DNA from: Plantago elongata
Taxonomy: Eukaryota > Streptophyta > Magnoliopsida > Lamiales > Plantaginaceae
Assembly (NCBI GenBank): GCA_036897095.1
Contig: JAYMSP010000883.1
Coordinates: forward strand, 1-39,502
Length of the DNA stretch: 39,502 bases
Reading direction: 5' to 3'
The translations under genes were made by a program, and so were the position numbers. Below, one piece after another: positions 12,301 through 23,965 of the stretch; positions within the stretch are counted from its first letter, which is position 1; each line of letters starts with the position of its first letter. Below the pieces are notes generated by a model. That model saw only the letters and a list, made by a program, of their open reading frames with translations. It was not told the origin of the DNA and made no database searches.

Positions 12301-15300
12301 ATACTTCGTCCACGCGATTATTAAAAAAAAAAAAAAGTAATAACAAAGCATGCAGTTAGCAGCAGTGTCTGTGTGAGAAAGAGGAGCTCTTTGTTCCCTC
12401 TTTTTTTTGTGGGGGGTGGGGGAGGGGGTGGAAAAGTGTGACCAGCATCAGATAATGATTTTTATACACTGCACTACTAAAAGGACATTATACATGGCAC
12501 TGCAATAAATGAAAACCAGATCACATAACTATTTAATTGAGAGTAGAATACAATCTGCACTTTCATATTTGTTTTATTCTAGAGAGATGAAGCCACTAGA
12601 AGAACGGGGTGGTGGTTTAATATGAAACATGGTTGAGGAACAACTTTGAGTCTAGTGTGATCTGTTATTGCCAAGAGGAAAGACCTTGTGCCCCAACTCT
12701 AAAACTTTACTGCCACACACGAGCGCTTTCCTCTCTTTGAGCTGCAAAATGTAGCATTGTTACTGCAAATCATTCAAAACTCTCAGGAGATACAGTAACC
12801 ATGCTATATGTGGCATCTCAAGACCGCCCGACTTTGATGCTTGTATTTGTAATGAATCTCATAGTCCAATTATGTTTAGGGAAGTACATATATGTTCAAT
12901 CCTCATGTACCAGAATCCAGCAAAGAAATTTAAGTGTAGCGGTACAGAAGAATCTGGAGAAATGGCCATGGTATAAAGGGATGAACTCATATGCGAAATA
13001 CATCATTGGCATGTGCAGTTTATCCACATAGGTTGGAAGAGAGTAGAACCATACTGTGGAACGAAGGTAGTTTAAATACTCTGTTAAACATATCTACTGC
13101 AACTCCATGGGGTACACGAAACATCCCAGCTCTGGACAACATAGCGGTTCCTTGACCTATATAGAGACCTCTTCGTTCTGAATGATAAAGATCTGCAGGT
13201 ACAACATAATTATATATACTTCAATCAATTTTCCAGGAAAGTCTTCCTTAATTATAATAGTATAAACAGAAGTACAGAAGACTGCAAAGAGCTATACTCA
13301 TTCAGTCATACAGCATTAAGAGATCAATTTCCTCCTACTAAATCATATTTATATGATGCTATATTTAGTTCTATAGCTTTACACCAAGCAGCCCAGAAAT
13401 GCAAATAACTGGATCACATCAAATGTATGCATAATGACTGCATTTGATATCGTACATCAATTGAGAAATGTAGTAGTTTTGCTTTAAACACAACTAACAA
13501 AATCAGCCACAGTTTAAGCCTAGTATAGTATCACTACCAACACAAACTACAAATAAGCTTCTGAGAACAAAAAGAACTACTGAATGCAAGTCACATTTCC
13601 CACGGTCTCAATATTAGAAGATTTGCGAGTTACCCATTTGAGAAACACTAAAACGAGAGTCCAGAGAGTATTATAAGGTCTATACAAAGGGCATAACTTA
13701 TACAGAATAGGCATTTTCATGCATAGCCAATAGAAATATGGTTAAAACTTAAAATTTTGCCTGTTTCTGATCCCTGCAGTGTAGTCCCACGTGTGAAACC
13801 AACACTCCAGTTACCGTCACCAATAGGCTGTTCCACGGCAACTGAAACTGCAACTGCTTCCCCTTTCTCAACATGAGCACTACAGGCCAAAACACCAGGT
13901 ACATACACCTAAATATAGAACATTACCAGTTGGCAGAAAATGAATATTGAAATTTCATGTAGGTCATATGTGGTGGATAAAAAAAAATGACGATAGAGAA
14001 CCAAGAATGTTACCAAACTGTTTCTCAAATGATAATATGTACTTATATCAATAATATGGCAACAGGTGGTTGAGTGTGTGGTGGAGGGGCCAACGGAACA
14101 AACTCAGGAATAAAATATTGAAGAGTTAATTGATATCTTAGTTTCTTAAGGATTGCTCCATTAGCCAGTACCCAAGGAAAATAAGCAACTGAAATTAGTC
14201 AACCCAGATCCATCATAATGAAAATTCCTACAAGATTGCTTTCATGATTATAGAGGACCGTTGCTAGCCACAGGCTAAATTATAGGTTTACCTGAGCACC
14301 ACGAAGAACTGCTTCGGCACATTTCCGACTCACAAGCACCTCTTTTAGTGGTTTGTCATCCTTCAACCCATAATCAATCAGGTGTGGCCCTGATCCTTGA
14401 AGAAAAAGAACATAGTCTAAATTGGGTATGTCACATTTTGAGATGGCAAAACTTTGGGGAGCGGCAGTTGAAGTAGGGTCTAAAGGTGCCACAGAACCAT
14501 CATCTGAAACAGGACAAGAATTGACTCCTTCAGAATTCTCAGGCTTCCATTGTCTTTCGTGCAGAGCCGCTAACTTCTTGGCAATCTCATCACATGTTGA
14601 TCTGAGTGTATTAACCCGAATACAAGTATAGCAAGACGGACGCCTAACAGAAGTATGAATAGAATGTCAACTTTCTCCAATTTACATTAGGAGGAAAGGG
14701 AAATAATGCCTATACATTTTAACTAGTTCAAGAGAAACGTAAAAGGTTTAAGCACATCTCCAAGCAGGAAATAAGTGAATAAGTAACATACCACAAACTC
14801 CAGAAAAGACATTCAATATAACACCAAAAAAAAAAAAATTCCAGAAGTCCGACGCTAGTAAAATGGAAAAATAAGGCTTATTTGTGCTTCATACAACCAC
14901 ATTGCATAAGAGAAAACAGAAAGAAAATGGTGTTTCATCTACATGTCTACTTCACTGCACCATTGATCTGCCGAGATGTCAAATACATAGTAATCTAATG
15001 TGGATCATCATCACCAATCAGAACTAGCCAAAAGTTTGCCTACATATATAACTGTATGAATTCCATACAGTATCAAGCAACATAATGTGTGAGACACATA
15101 AAATATACTACAAGTATTTTAACTTACAGCCATAGACTTCGCATATATGTTCCTTTTATCCAGCTCAAAACCGTAACCATAACGAATGCCACACGCCTAC
15201 ACCAATGTTTAACCATTGAAATCTAAAGGTCTCACTCTCACTCTCACAGCTATTTTCCATATCTACGTCCCGAAACAGAAATGAATCCCTCGTAACCAAT

Positions 15301-15567
15301 ATGTTTGAACTAACACGTTACAGCAATTAGAAACTAATTATACGAAACTTAAAACACGAAAACAATCCGTAAATCAGTCGAACCAAATCAATCAACTCAG
15401 TATCCGAAAATGCAGAAGAAAGCAAAAAAGGAAAGCTCATGTACATACGTCAGAGCCTTCGATATTCGGGCAAAATGCTCAGCTCCGTAAGCTTTCACGA
15501 AGTACTCTTCCACTTTGGGATCCCAACGCAGCTCAGGTTCATAACAGTAACGTTCCGAGCGATCCAT
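6327..15567 (-). CDS. NSUN6-like RNA (cytosine-5) methyltransferase with PUA domain
   Basis: Coding exons by hand: 15449-15567, 14292-14643, 13761-13908, 13055-13192, 12185-12247, 11689-11810, 10799-11006, 9940-10157, 9549-9649, 8474-8555, 7190-7251, 6327-6441. These total 1,728 nt, or 575 aa plus TGA, and every junction keeps frame. It starts MDRSERYCYEP. A PUA-type RNA-binding region lies at about residues 110-210. The SAM-binding motif ILDMCAAPGGKT is at 281-292. Motif IV DAPCSA has Cys443, and motif VI YSTCTINPGENE has Cys491, the expected nucleophile in NSUN enzymes, so both cysteines are intact. It closely resembles Arabidopsis At1g06560. Human NSUN6 methylates C72 of certain tRNAs and some mRNAs; the same substrate here is inference. 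Oddities are a basic insertion at about 340-432, a likely GC donor after exon 3, and G/C homopolymers in introns. Confidence 0.93.
8736..8755. repeat. Run of 20 cytosines (G20 in the sense transcript)
   Basis: An uninterrupted C20 on the + strand, within the 993-bp intron between coding exons 9 and 10 of the minus-strand methyltransferase gene. The pre-mRNA would carry G20, able to form G-quadruplexes. The exact length is sequencing-sensitive. Confidence 0.85.
12411..12432 (+). repeat. G-rich tract with G-quadruplex potential
   Basis: Four G-runs (six, five, five, two) separated by single bases on the + strand, just after a T8 tract. It lies in the intron between coding exons 4 and 5 of the methyltransferase gene, on the template strand of that gene. 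Confidence 0.7.
13748..13764 (-). other. Putative GC donor of a GC-AG intron in the methyltransferase gene
   Basis: Exon 3 reads ...GGA TCA GAA ACA G followed by GCAAAATTTT. Splicing after ACAG at 13761 to the acceptor at 13192 gives GSETDLYHSERRGLYIGQG, with the spacing expected for this family. No GT occurs at that junction. The nearest GT (TTTTAA|GTTTTA, 12 bases on) would also keep frame and add four residues, but is a poor donor. GC donors normally follow AG, as here. Confidence 0.6.
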
Positions 15568-15900
15568 CTGTACAAATAAACATCTCAATTAGTCATGCTG
15601 ATAATTCGCATTCATGTCGATTGATACATACATGTTCAATGAATGTTATATAAGTGTGTGTATATGTATCTACACCTTTGGTGACGAACTGACGATGATG
15701 GCGGTGGATTATCGTTGAGAGAGTGAGCGTGGAGAAGATTCTGTTGAGGGTTTTGTAAAAAAATGTCCCTCCCTTTCTTCATTTCAGTTTTGCCCAAATT
15801 GGAGGATTTAGTACTGCTGTTCAAAATCCGGTCCAAACCGAAAAATGGACCGTAACCGGATTTGTGTGTATCAGGGAGGTACACAGTTCCAGTTTGAATC
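15568..15900 (-). promoter_or_regulatory. 5'UTR intron and promoter region of the methyltransferase gene
   Basis: The ATG at 15567 is immediately preceded by TTATTTGTACAG, a good 3' splice site. A plausible donor, CCAAAG|GTGTAG, lies at 15676/15675, giving a 5'UTR intron of about 108 bp. Upstream is a C/T-rich leader (ctctctcaacg, tctccacgctcac). No TATA box is obvious. Confidence 0.5.
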
Positions 15901-16515
15901 CGGTTACAGACCGGAAGATGGTCACGTTTTATTTATTATTTTATTTTTTTTGGTAAATGATAATATTATTTAAAGGTTAAGAGTCAAAATTCGAGCCAGA
16001 ATTAGAATTACAGATGTAAGTTGAGAGCTCCAAAACTTTCCATCACTATGAAACTGATAGCCTATGCTATATGATCAGCACACAACAATTTGTCTTCCTA
16101 TATAATCTTGTTTATTCAACTAATATTGTACGTTTTTTTTAATCCTTTACACCCTTGGTATTTTAGAGAATCTGGATTCTTAAATAAAACTCATCGACTT
16201 CAATTAGAAGAATTTCCTTGTATGAATTTCTTCATTCATGTATTTAAAGTTCAAACACACATCGTATTAGGATGGATTAACACATCAACCATTTGATCAA
16301 TATCAAATAATTCTGATATTCTATATTAAAGAAGATTCTTTAGATCGCAAAGAGTAAATTGTCTATATTTACAGTTATCAAATACAATCATACTATATTT
16401 CTTTTCATTAAACTTTACTTTAAAATGTTTAAAACACAAGCCAACCGGAATTTAGACGGTACTGAACCAATTGATCTGGTTCAGTCCGACAGGATCAGTT
16501 TCCTACTTATATAAT
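15830..16515. repeat. CCGGTT/CCGGAT-rich intergenic segment, possible decayed hAT-like element
   Basis: Clusters of ccggtc, accgga, accggatt and ccggttac words at 15826-15915 recur as aaccgga, ggttcagtccgac at 16442-16500, with A/T-rich DNA between. Such terminal clusters are seen in some plant hAT-type elements, but I found no clean terminal inverted repeats or target duplication. There is no coding frame here. This is also the intergenic gap between the methyltransferase promoter and the RPL4 3' end. Confidence 0.3.
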
Positions 16516-16566
16516 AGGTAAATTCCGGTGATAGATGACAAAATCGTCAAGTATTAGTATACATAC

Positions 16567-16682
16567 TTGAAACTGTGTATCGGTTCAGCCCCAAGTGAGA
16601 AGAGCTTTAAGGGTCAAGTGATTGTTGCAGGCTTGAAACAGTGCATCGAATCAGCCCCAAGTGAGTTGTAAAGGTTAAAGAG
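16567..16682. repeat. Imperfect tandem duplication of about 65 bp
   Basis: cttgaaactgtgtatcggttcagccccaagtgag at 16567 recurs in slightly changed form at 16632 (cttgaaacagtgcatcgaatcagccccaagtgag). It lies 3' of RPL4, beyond the likely polyadenylation site. Confidence 0.65.
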
Positions 16683-17036
16683 AGTTCTATACAACCTGCA
16701 AAGCCCATCCTGACCACAGCCCAGGCAGCAAAAAGAGAATGGATATACGCACATTTAAAATAATCATTCAAGAGCTTAAGAGGCCAGAATTGAAATGTAG
16801 AGGGATGTGAATCATTTATAGGAGACGGTAACTTTGAAAGTATATCCAAAACAAAATTTAATCGACCAGAAGAAAAGCAACAAGTAAATGCAGAGGGGAT
16901 ATATTTGACACTAACTCAGTTAAAGAATTCCCATTGTCGTAAATCTCACACATGTCTACAAAACTTGAAACAGAAAATAGTTCATAGAGACAAATATAAA
17001 TAGAGTTCACATAGTACATCAACGTAAACGATTCAA

Positions 17037-19529
17037 CTATTCTGCAACACCCAACCATTTTGAGAAGTTTTCAAACTCGGTGTAATCTGAGTCACTGATC
17101 ATGGTCTTGTACCACGCCTTGCTAGCAGATTTGCTGGCAGCTACCTCTTCCTGTACATCAACAATAAGAAAGAACGATTAGCACTTGACACTCAACACAT
17201 CCACAATAGCAAGTACCTAGCTAATAGTAGTAATATACATAAATTTGGATTCCCATAAACATGTTATCAAAAGCTTGCATTTCTGCCAGATATATCTAGT
17301 AAGTTCATTTTGTGTCTTGAGAGATCGCTACAACAAGATAAGGCAAACAAAATGCTCAACAGAGGTATGACTTAAACATAATGCTAATTAGCCCCTAAAG
17401 AGTAACGAATCATGAGCATATGTTTTCTCAAACAAGCACACAGATAAGAGCCCAACTAAATAACTACTTTTCATAAAAATTTGATGCGAGTGCAGACTTT
17501 CCAGTGACAGCAAGGCAACCAAAGTCAGGAAAAATAAACTTGCAAATTATATATATAAAAATAATAGAGAAAGGCCGATTATAGTCCTACTGTATCAAAA
17601 CTTGAACTAACATATGTATAAAGTATACGAAGATATCAAGTATCTAACAAAATACAACTATGATAACAAAAAGATATAACAAGATATGGCCTAAATTATT
17701 ACATAAATAAACCCAGAAAAGAAGCTCAGAATGGAATACCTTGGAGATCTTTGATCTCTTGACATCAAGCTTTTCCTTCTTTTCCTTGGTCCTTTGGGCC
17801 TCAGCCAACAGAGCCATCCTCTTGGCAGAAGTGGCATAAGGGTTGAGCTTCAACATAACATTGAGATTCTTTAGTGGGTTCTTCTTCAAAGGAGCTCTCT
17901 TGACCTCCTTCTTAATTGGCTTGACAACTGACTGAACCTCATCAGAATTGATAATTCTAGCCAAATCAGCGTTCACCATTTTAGCTCTGGGCAGAACATA
18001 GCCTTTCTTCAGCTCAGAAGGCTTGTCAAAGGTACCGTAGATCTCATCAAGTTTCTCAAACGCAGACTTGGTCCAGATAACAAATCTGTTGAAAGTAGTA
18101 AAATGCAAGGCAACCATGTGAACAAGCAAGATCTCAGATAAAAAATCCAGTGTTCTCGATATTTAACAGACAGCTTCAACAACATAACATTGCTCAACAT
18201 TAAGAATGGTTCAATATGGTCATTTAACAAATCTACAGTCTACATCTTTCCCAGATTGCTTGACTAGTGGAAATTTTGTCAAAATCCAAGCCAACACATG
18301 ATCAAATAAGTAATTTCCCAATACTAGATTCAACCCTAATCATCACACCTCCTCGAGTGTATGAGAATATCAAGTCCAACATCAAGGACAACTCCTACAA
18401 GCACCAACATTAAGTGCACTTACTTATATAAGCTCTATCCAACTGAAAACATATCCAACTTAGTAAGCTTTTATCACTTAGCCTAATCACATAACCAATC
18501 ACTTTCAGCATGACAACCAATTATACATTTCCAGATCAAATGTTCCATTGCTATTAATATCTCCCAATTCGATCACATGTATTCAGCCTAATCACACAAC
18601 TAATCACTTGAATATGATAACAAACTATACATTTCCAGATCAGTTATTCCATTTCTATTAATATCTCCCTATTTGATCATATGTACTGCTCTAAAACCTA
18701 TCAATCAGTTTAATTACACAAGCACATAAACGATTCATCGTTGCCAAGTTCGAAAAACACAACAACAATACCTTCCTAGATGACCTCCAGGAGCCAGCTT
18801 CAACAAATTTAGCCTGGAAACATGCGTAACCTCCACACCAGGCAGATTCCTAAACGCCTTAACAATCTTCGCACCTTCCGTCCCGTACACAACAAGCGGT
18901 CCCTTCCTGCACACATACCTCCGATTCCTCATCTTCCCCTTCCCTGCCCTAATCGCGTGACTCTCCTTCGCCTTCTCCGCATCCGCAAACGCCCCGATCT
19001 GCTTCAACACCTTCAACGCCGCATTCGTCTTCTCCACACCCTCACAACTGTCCGAAACCACAAGCGGCAGCTCAGGCACCTCCTCAATCCTATGCCCTCT
19101 CGCAAGCACTAGCGAAGGCACCGCAGAAGCGGCGATCGCCGAAACTACAGCGTGTCGCCTCTGAGTGATATTGATGCGCCTGTGCCACCTCCTCCAGATC
19201 TTCGTCGGAGCAAACATCCGACCGCCACGACACATGTTGCCGAACGCTCCCTGGCCAGCGCGGTGGGTTCCACCGCCGGGAACACGGGGGATACGAGAGA
19301 CGGCACGACCAGTTCCCCAAGACTCGGCGGAGGTCTGGTGTCCGGCCTTTTTGGAGACGGCGTAGGGCTGGCGGGAGTTTTTGGACATCTGGCCGTGGAC
19401 GAAGGTGACGACGTCCGGGCGGATGGCGGACTTCATGACGTCGGGTAAGGGGAGGGAGTTGGAGTCGGTGGCCATGTCATTGTCCAGAGATTGGACGGAG
19501 ACGAGCGGTCGTGCGGCGGCGGTGGCCAT
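17037..19529 (-). CDS. RPL4: 60S ribosomal protein L4 (uL4)
   Basis: Exons 18772-19529, 17740-18085 and 17037-17150 total 1,218 nt, 405 aa plus TAG, matching the usual plant length of about 405 aa. Protein starts [13 protein letters not shown]. The globular uL4 domain includes the tunnel-lining loop [33 protein letters not shown] (residues about 72-104). The C-terminal extension is Lys-rich (VKRSKISK) and ends SKWLGVAE. It is a structural protein of the large cytosolic subunit; its loop lines the exit tunnel. Introns join phase 2 (after HLG) and phase 0 (after SKISK). Exon 1 is markedly GC-rich against its AT-rich surroundings, as expected for a highly expressed gene, and produces spurious long antisense frames. 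Telo-box and Site II motifs lie upstream. Confidence 0.97.
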
Positions 19530-19570
19530 TTTTGTCCAGGTGGTGGTGATGGTGAAATGGGAGTGATGAC

Positions 19571-19665
19571 TAGGGTTTTTAACTGGACTTTTTTTAGGGT
19601 TAGTGTTTAGGGTTATATCATATGTATGTGGTTTTTTGGTTTTGGGCCAGCTATGGACTTGGGCT
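19571..19665 (-). promoter_or_regulatory. RPL4 promoter: telo-boxes and Site II elements
   Basis: On the minus strand, AAACCCTA (telo-box; + strand tagggttt) is at 19571-19578, about 42 bases before the ATG. Two more AACCCTAA-type copies lie at about 19594-19615. TGGGCC and TGGGCT on the + strand (19643-19648, 19660-19665) are Site II (TGGGCY) cores. This combination is characteristic of plant ribosomal protein promoters, where it supports expression in dividing cells. Confidence 0.75.
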
Positions 19666-20640
19666 TGGGATTTGGGTTAGAATTGAAATTGATAAAAGCC
19701 TGATTATCTTCTTGGGTCATCCAGGACACATGCTATTACGGCTCTCTTTAGCATTAAATTATCATTTCGACAAGTTTAAAAACTTAATTTCAAATATAAT
19801 GTCAAATCAACTATAAGAATGAAATTATTCAAGCTTAACAATTTAGTTCAATTAGTAAACTAATCCTTAAGAGTTGTATAGTTTTACTTGGAATCTCAAC
19901 TTCAAGATAAAATGCAACTAAATATCGGAATAACGGCATAACTCTAACTTAATAACACAATCTTTATTAACGCAATTTGAGAAGAAATTATTAACAATTG
20001 AATTATTTCAATTTGAAAATTGAATTTTAAAATAATTATGCTCAAATATGATCTTACATATACTCATACCCGTGTCATACTTTGTTACAAATTCCTACAG
20101 AAAGTGTTGGTGAGAGCCTAAATTTTATAGAAGGTGATGTTAAAGGTAATTTTAGTATTAAATTTATAGTACTCTTATAAAAAGTACTCTAAAGAGAATA
20201 TATCCTAAATCTGAATGAAGTTTGCTCTAGAAAAAACTCTATTTATTTGGAAGTTGCTTGAGATTATGAGATATTTCCTGAGTCAATGAAATTATTATCA
20301 GAAAGATACAAAGAAGAGTTTGCTTGATATCAACCAATTACAAAAATGTTAAACGCTAACAGTTTTTACGAAATGTAGGACGCAATTTAATATATTACAA
20401 ACAACACCAAAATAATTATATTTAACAAATTAATTTTATAATTTTAAATAATTACTAAATTCACCTAAAAAACATCTAAACATTTTTGTTCGAATCAATC
20501 ATATTATCCGAACAAATAAATCGAAAAAACTTTGAAAAAACAAGAAGAACACGAATATCCATCACCGGAGCTCCGGCCATTACTCCGACCAGGATTGTCG
20601 GAGCTGTGCAGTTGAAACAAAGTGCAATTAAAAATACATA

Positions 20641-20888
20641 TACTTCCTCTGTCTGGAATAACTTTATATATTAGATTTGGTATATAGTTTTATACAAAAA
20701 GTTAAAGAATGATAAAAAAATGAAAAGGATGGAAAAAATGTACTTTTAATGATAAAATATGTAATTTATGCCTAAAGTTGAGATTGTTTATTATTTGTTA
20801 GTGGTGAGGTAATTTTCTTCATTAGAAATATATAAAGGTCAATAAGACGGATAAAAATAATAAATATATAAAATTTTACGGGACAAAT
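20641..20888. mobile_element. Possible Stowaway-like MITE
   Basis: Starts TA CTTCCTCTGTCTGGAATAAC, close to the CTCCCTCCGTCC-type Stowaway terminus with its TA target site. It continues through A/T-rich DNA with ttagtggtgaggtaatt and aataagacggataaaa words and ends near acgggac. The right terminus is decayed, so the boundaries are approximate. Confidence 0.4.
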
Positions 20889-21433
20889 ATAGCGCTAGAT
20901 ATATATCTATTTAGGGCAGGGGGCGGAGCATTGCAATGTTAACAAGATTGATCTTTATTCCTTTCATCTAATTTGTTTAAGTTTAATTTTAGGAAATTTT
21001 ACTCTTAGTTTAAATATGAAATGCCATTTCTTACTTTGTTTCTTACTTTGTTTACCTAACCTAATAGTGAAGTTTGGTCATAAAATATCCACGCATTTAT
21101 TACTACTACGTATATGTGAACAGTACGCTTAATCTGAAATATGATTTTGTAACGGGCCGTATTTAGGTATAAAAGTAAGCAAAAGTTACATTTATGCTTT
21201 GTGTCTGTTGAGGTTCTTTAGATATAGGATCATCTAAGACCGATCAATGTGGTGCGGCCGTAGCAATCGGCAGCCACCCTTCGACCGCGCCACGGGTGTA
21301 TTTGTTGCACTTTGTTTTTTGAGCTGGGCCCGAACCCTTTTTTATTAATTTTTAGTATATTTATTTATTTTAAAGTTAAAAAAATATAAAATTTATATCG
21401 TCGTTTATATTACCGGTGAAGATATATTTATAA

Positions 21434-21532
21434 ACAATATATCTATATCATACAGTATATACAAACAGAGTTTCGGTTTTTGACATGAAACATGCTAAAT
21501 GCCAACATCTATATCGGTTCTTAACATGGAAC

Positions 21533-21568
<36 letters not shown>

Positions 21569-21670
21569 GTATATATACACTAGTAGTTACTAGTCTCAAA
21601 ATAGGTAGTTCATAGTTTATTCACAAAATACTAAATCTCATTATAGACTCAACCGTAAGATGTAACAGCG
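21434..21670 (+). repeat. Dispersed repeat, copy 1
   Basis: Shares atcatacagtatatacaaac, agagtttcgg, catgctaaatgcc and a 3' part (atagttcatagtttattcac, aaaatactaaatc, actcaaccgta) with the copy at 22558. An AT microsatellite (21532-21578) has expanded inside this copy. There is no coding capacity and the family is not recognised. Confidence 0.75.
21532..21578. repeat. AT-dinucleotide microsatellite
   Basis: About 45 bases of almost uninterrupted AT repeats with two G interruptions (atgtat), inside copy 1 of the dispersed repeat. Confidence 0.9.
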
Positions 21671-22557
21671 TCGACGATTGTAACCGCTGGAACAAGATTC
21701 AACATGACAGAAATAAAAGTAGCAGATGTAAGTGCAAGACTTTGAAGGTAGAGATTCTGTTCGAGCAAAGCCCCTGTGACAAGGAAACTTACTTTGCATC
21801 AGCTCCAATTGACAATCATAGACCAAATATCCCTAACACGATTATATGCGTTCTCATCTAGACTAAGTTGTTACCGTAAGAGCTAGAAAGTACACAATCA
21901 AACACATTCTAGCACCTAAGAAGATTGATCTATGGCATATATATTGAAGAAATTGATGTTTAGTACATTGACCAGAACATAAACAAAAAAAATCTTCTTT
22001 GTCTTCCGAAGAACTTAATCTACTTAAAATAGGCAAAATATCTTAAATATATAAGAATCCAATCCAACTGACAATATGGGATGAAAACTTACCCAAACAA
22101 ACCACAGAGAAACCTATACAATGCAGTTTTCAACGTCATTTTCGGCCTCTTTTTCTTGCATAAAAGTCACTAGCACAAATCAGTAAATATAAATTTATAC
22201 TTTCATTACACTGCTACTGCATTAACAAAAGCAGATGATCCATAAAACCTAAAGACTTAAGTCTTTTATTCAACGGAATCGTAAAACACAATTTTATCAG
22301 CAAATTAACCTCCTCTGCTTATATATAATGTACCAAAACTAGAAATAATCAACCAATATGTTAGTCTGATGACAACCTTTTTGTGAAAAAAAGGCAACAT
22401 GAACCATAACAAGAGCACTATATATGAATCGATAGATCATGAGAATCAGAAGCTCATCCCATTATTGGACACAAATTTGCATCCAACGTTCACTGCAGAC
22501 AGTATAATTTGCGTCAAGATCATGAAAAGTATCGGCTTCCACACATGTACATTGTTC

Positions 22558-22790
22558 CCCATATGTGTAAGAATTGATGTTTTTCGTACGGAGAAAAGGA
22601 TTTCTACGTTGGAAAAACTTGAAACAATATCATACAGTATATACAAACAGAGTTTCGATTCTTGACATGGAACATGCTAAATGCCGGCATCTATATCTAT
22701 ATAATAGTTACTAATCACAAAATAGATAGTTCATAATTTATTCACAAAATACTCAATCACATTATACACTCAACCGTACGATAATAGAGT
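22558..22790 (+). repeat. Dispersed repeat, copy 2
   Basis: The most complete of three copies. Its 5' part (ccatatgtgtaagaattgatg, acgttggaaaaa) matches the copy at 28437. Its middle matches all copies, and its 3' part (atagttcataatttattcac to actcaaccgtacg) matches the copy at 21434. It has no coding capacity and no clear terminal repeats. Confidence 0.75.
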
Positions 22791-23965
22791 TTAATTTTCC
22801 TTAACATATTAAATCACTAAATTTAAAAAATCAGTTCCTATTATTACACTCTAAAGTCTATCTCGATGTTTTTCTCATCACAAATTAAGAAATACAGTGC
22901 TAAGTGAATTATATTTTATTTATTTGTCCTTGTAATAAACTACAAGAATTAAATACCTAGATCTGGGCGGGGCTGCCAAGCTCCGATCGGAGATTTAAAA
23001 AAAAATATAAAAAAAATTAATTCTGATTTGACCAGAACCAAACCTGACCAGGACCGTCCTTGTCAGATCGAAGTTAAATTTTACATTTTTTTCTAAAATT
23101 ATTTGTGTAACTATTTAATTTAATCATTAAACAATTAAATAAATATTAACAACTACAAATATGAATTATAACAATATAAACCTCTCAAATTCATCATTAT
23201 TTGTAAAGTATGATTACTGATTTTATAATATTAATTCTTGTTACGTTATGGAATCGTAGTATATATGCGTTCATATATTTTCGAAAATGTGATAATTTAA
23301 TAAATTTTATTAAAAATAGTATTAATTTTATATTTATATAATTTGTTGAGCCTTTTATAATATATAAATATACGTGCTCTGTCAATTCCCAAATTATGAT
23401 ACTACTAGTCTACTATCAAATCGGTCTCTAAAATCTTCATATTGCTAGCAGTTCATCAGATTTGTCAAGAAGTACAGAAACAACAGAATTCCTAAAGTCC
23501 ATTTCTCAGAAACAACACAAGCGCTCCTGCCCTTTCACCTCCTTTTAGGGGAGAGGTGGAAGAAAAACAGGATCGGTGCCTGTGTCGTCGTAAGCAAGTT
23601 AATCGAATGACATCGCCTTCTTCCACGAAAGCAGAGTTGCAAGAACATACAAACTACGACGACATCATACAACTAAATTTTCAGAAACACAGATCATCTA
23701 TTGACTACAAAGACAAACGTTACTGCTACTTTAGCCAAGAAAGAGAAAATTATTGGACTTGAAAGTTAAAAGATTATTTAGTAAATTGTTTTGATCAACA
23801 TATGTATGTAGTATAACCTCAGCCTAAAATTACAACAAAAAAATTCATTTTCTATGGCTTTTGTTGTACCTCTAGTAATAAAACTGTAAGAAGTATCAGT
23901 CCAACCAAGCCGCGTGTTTACAGTATCCACCAATCTTCCAAACTATACACTATCACAGAGAGAAC

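Larger units (their letters stand above)
19680..23965. other. AT-rich intergenic region with repeats
   Basis: No coding frame here is convincing; the longer ones are short and A/T-biased. It holds a possible Stowaway-like MITE (20641-20888), a GC-rich patch in AT-rich DNA (about 21240-21325), a long AT microsatellite (21532-21578) and two copies of a dispersed repeat (21434-21670, 22558-22790). The last few hundred bases before 23966 are the probable 3'UTR of the aspartic protease. Confidence 0.5.

Noticed and set aside
19152-19448. 98-aa + strand open frame
   Set aside because: It is antisense to exon 1 of RPL4; high GC there removes stop codons. Low-complexity Pro/Gly/Val translation has no family features.
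22399-22665. 88-aa + strand frame
   Set aside because: Overlaps the dispersed repeat copy 2, has a comparable frame on the other strand, and lacks promoter or codon evidence.
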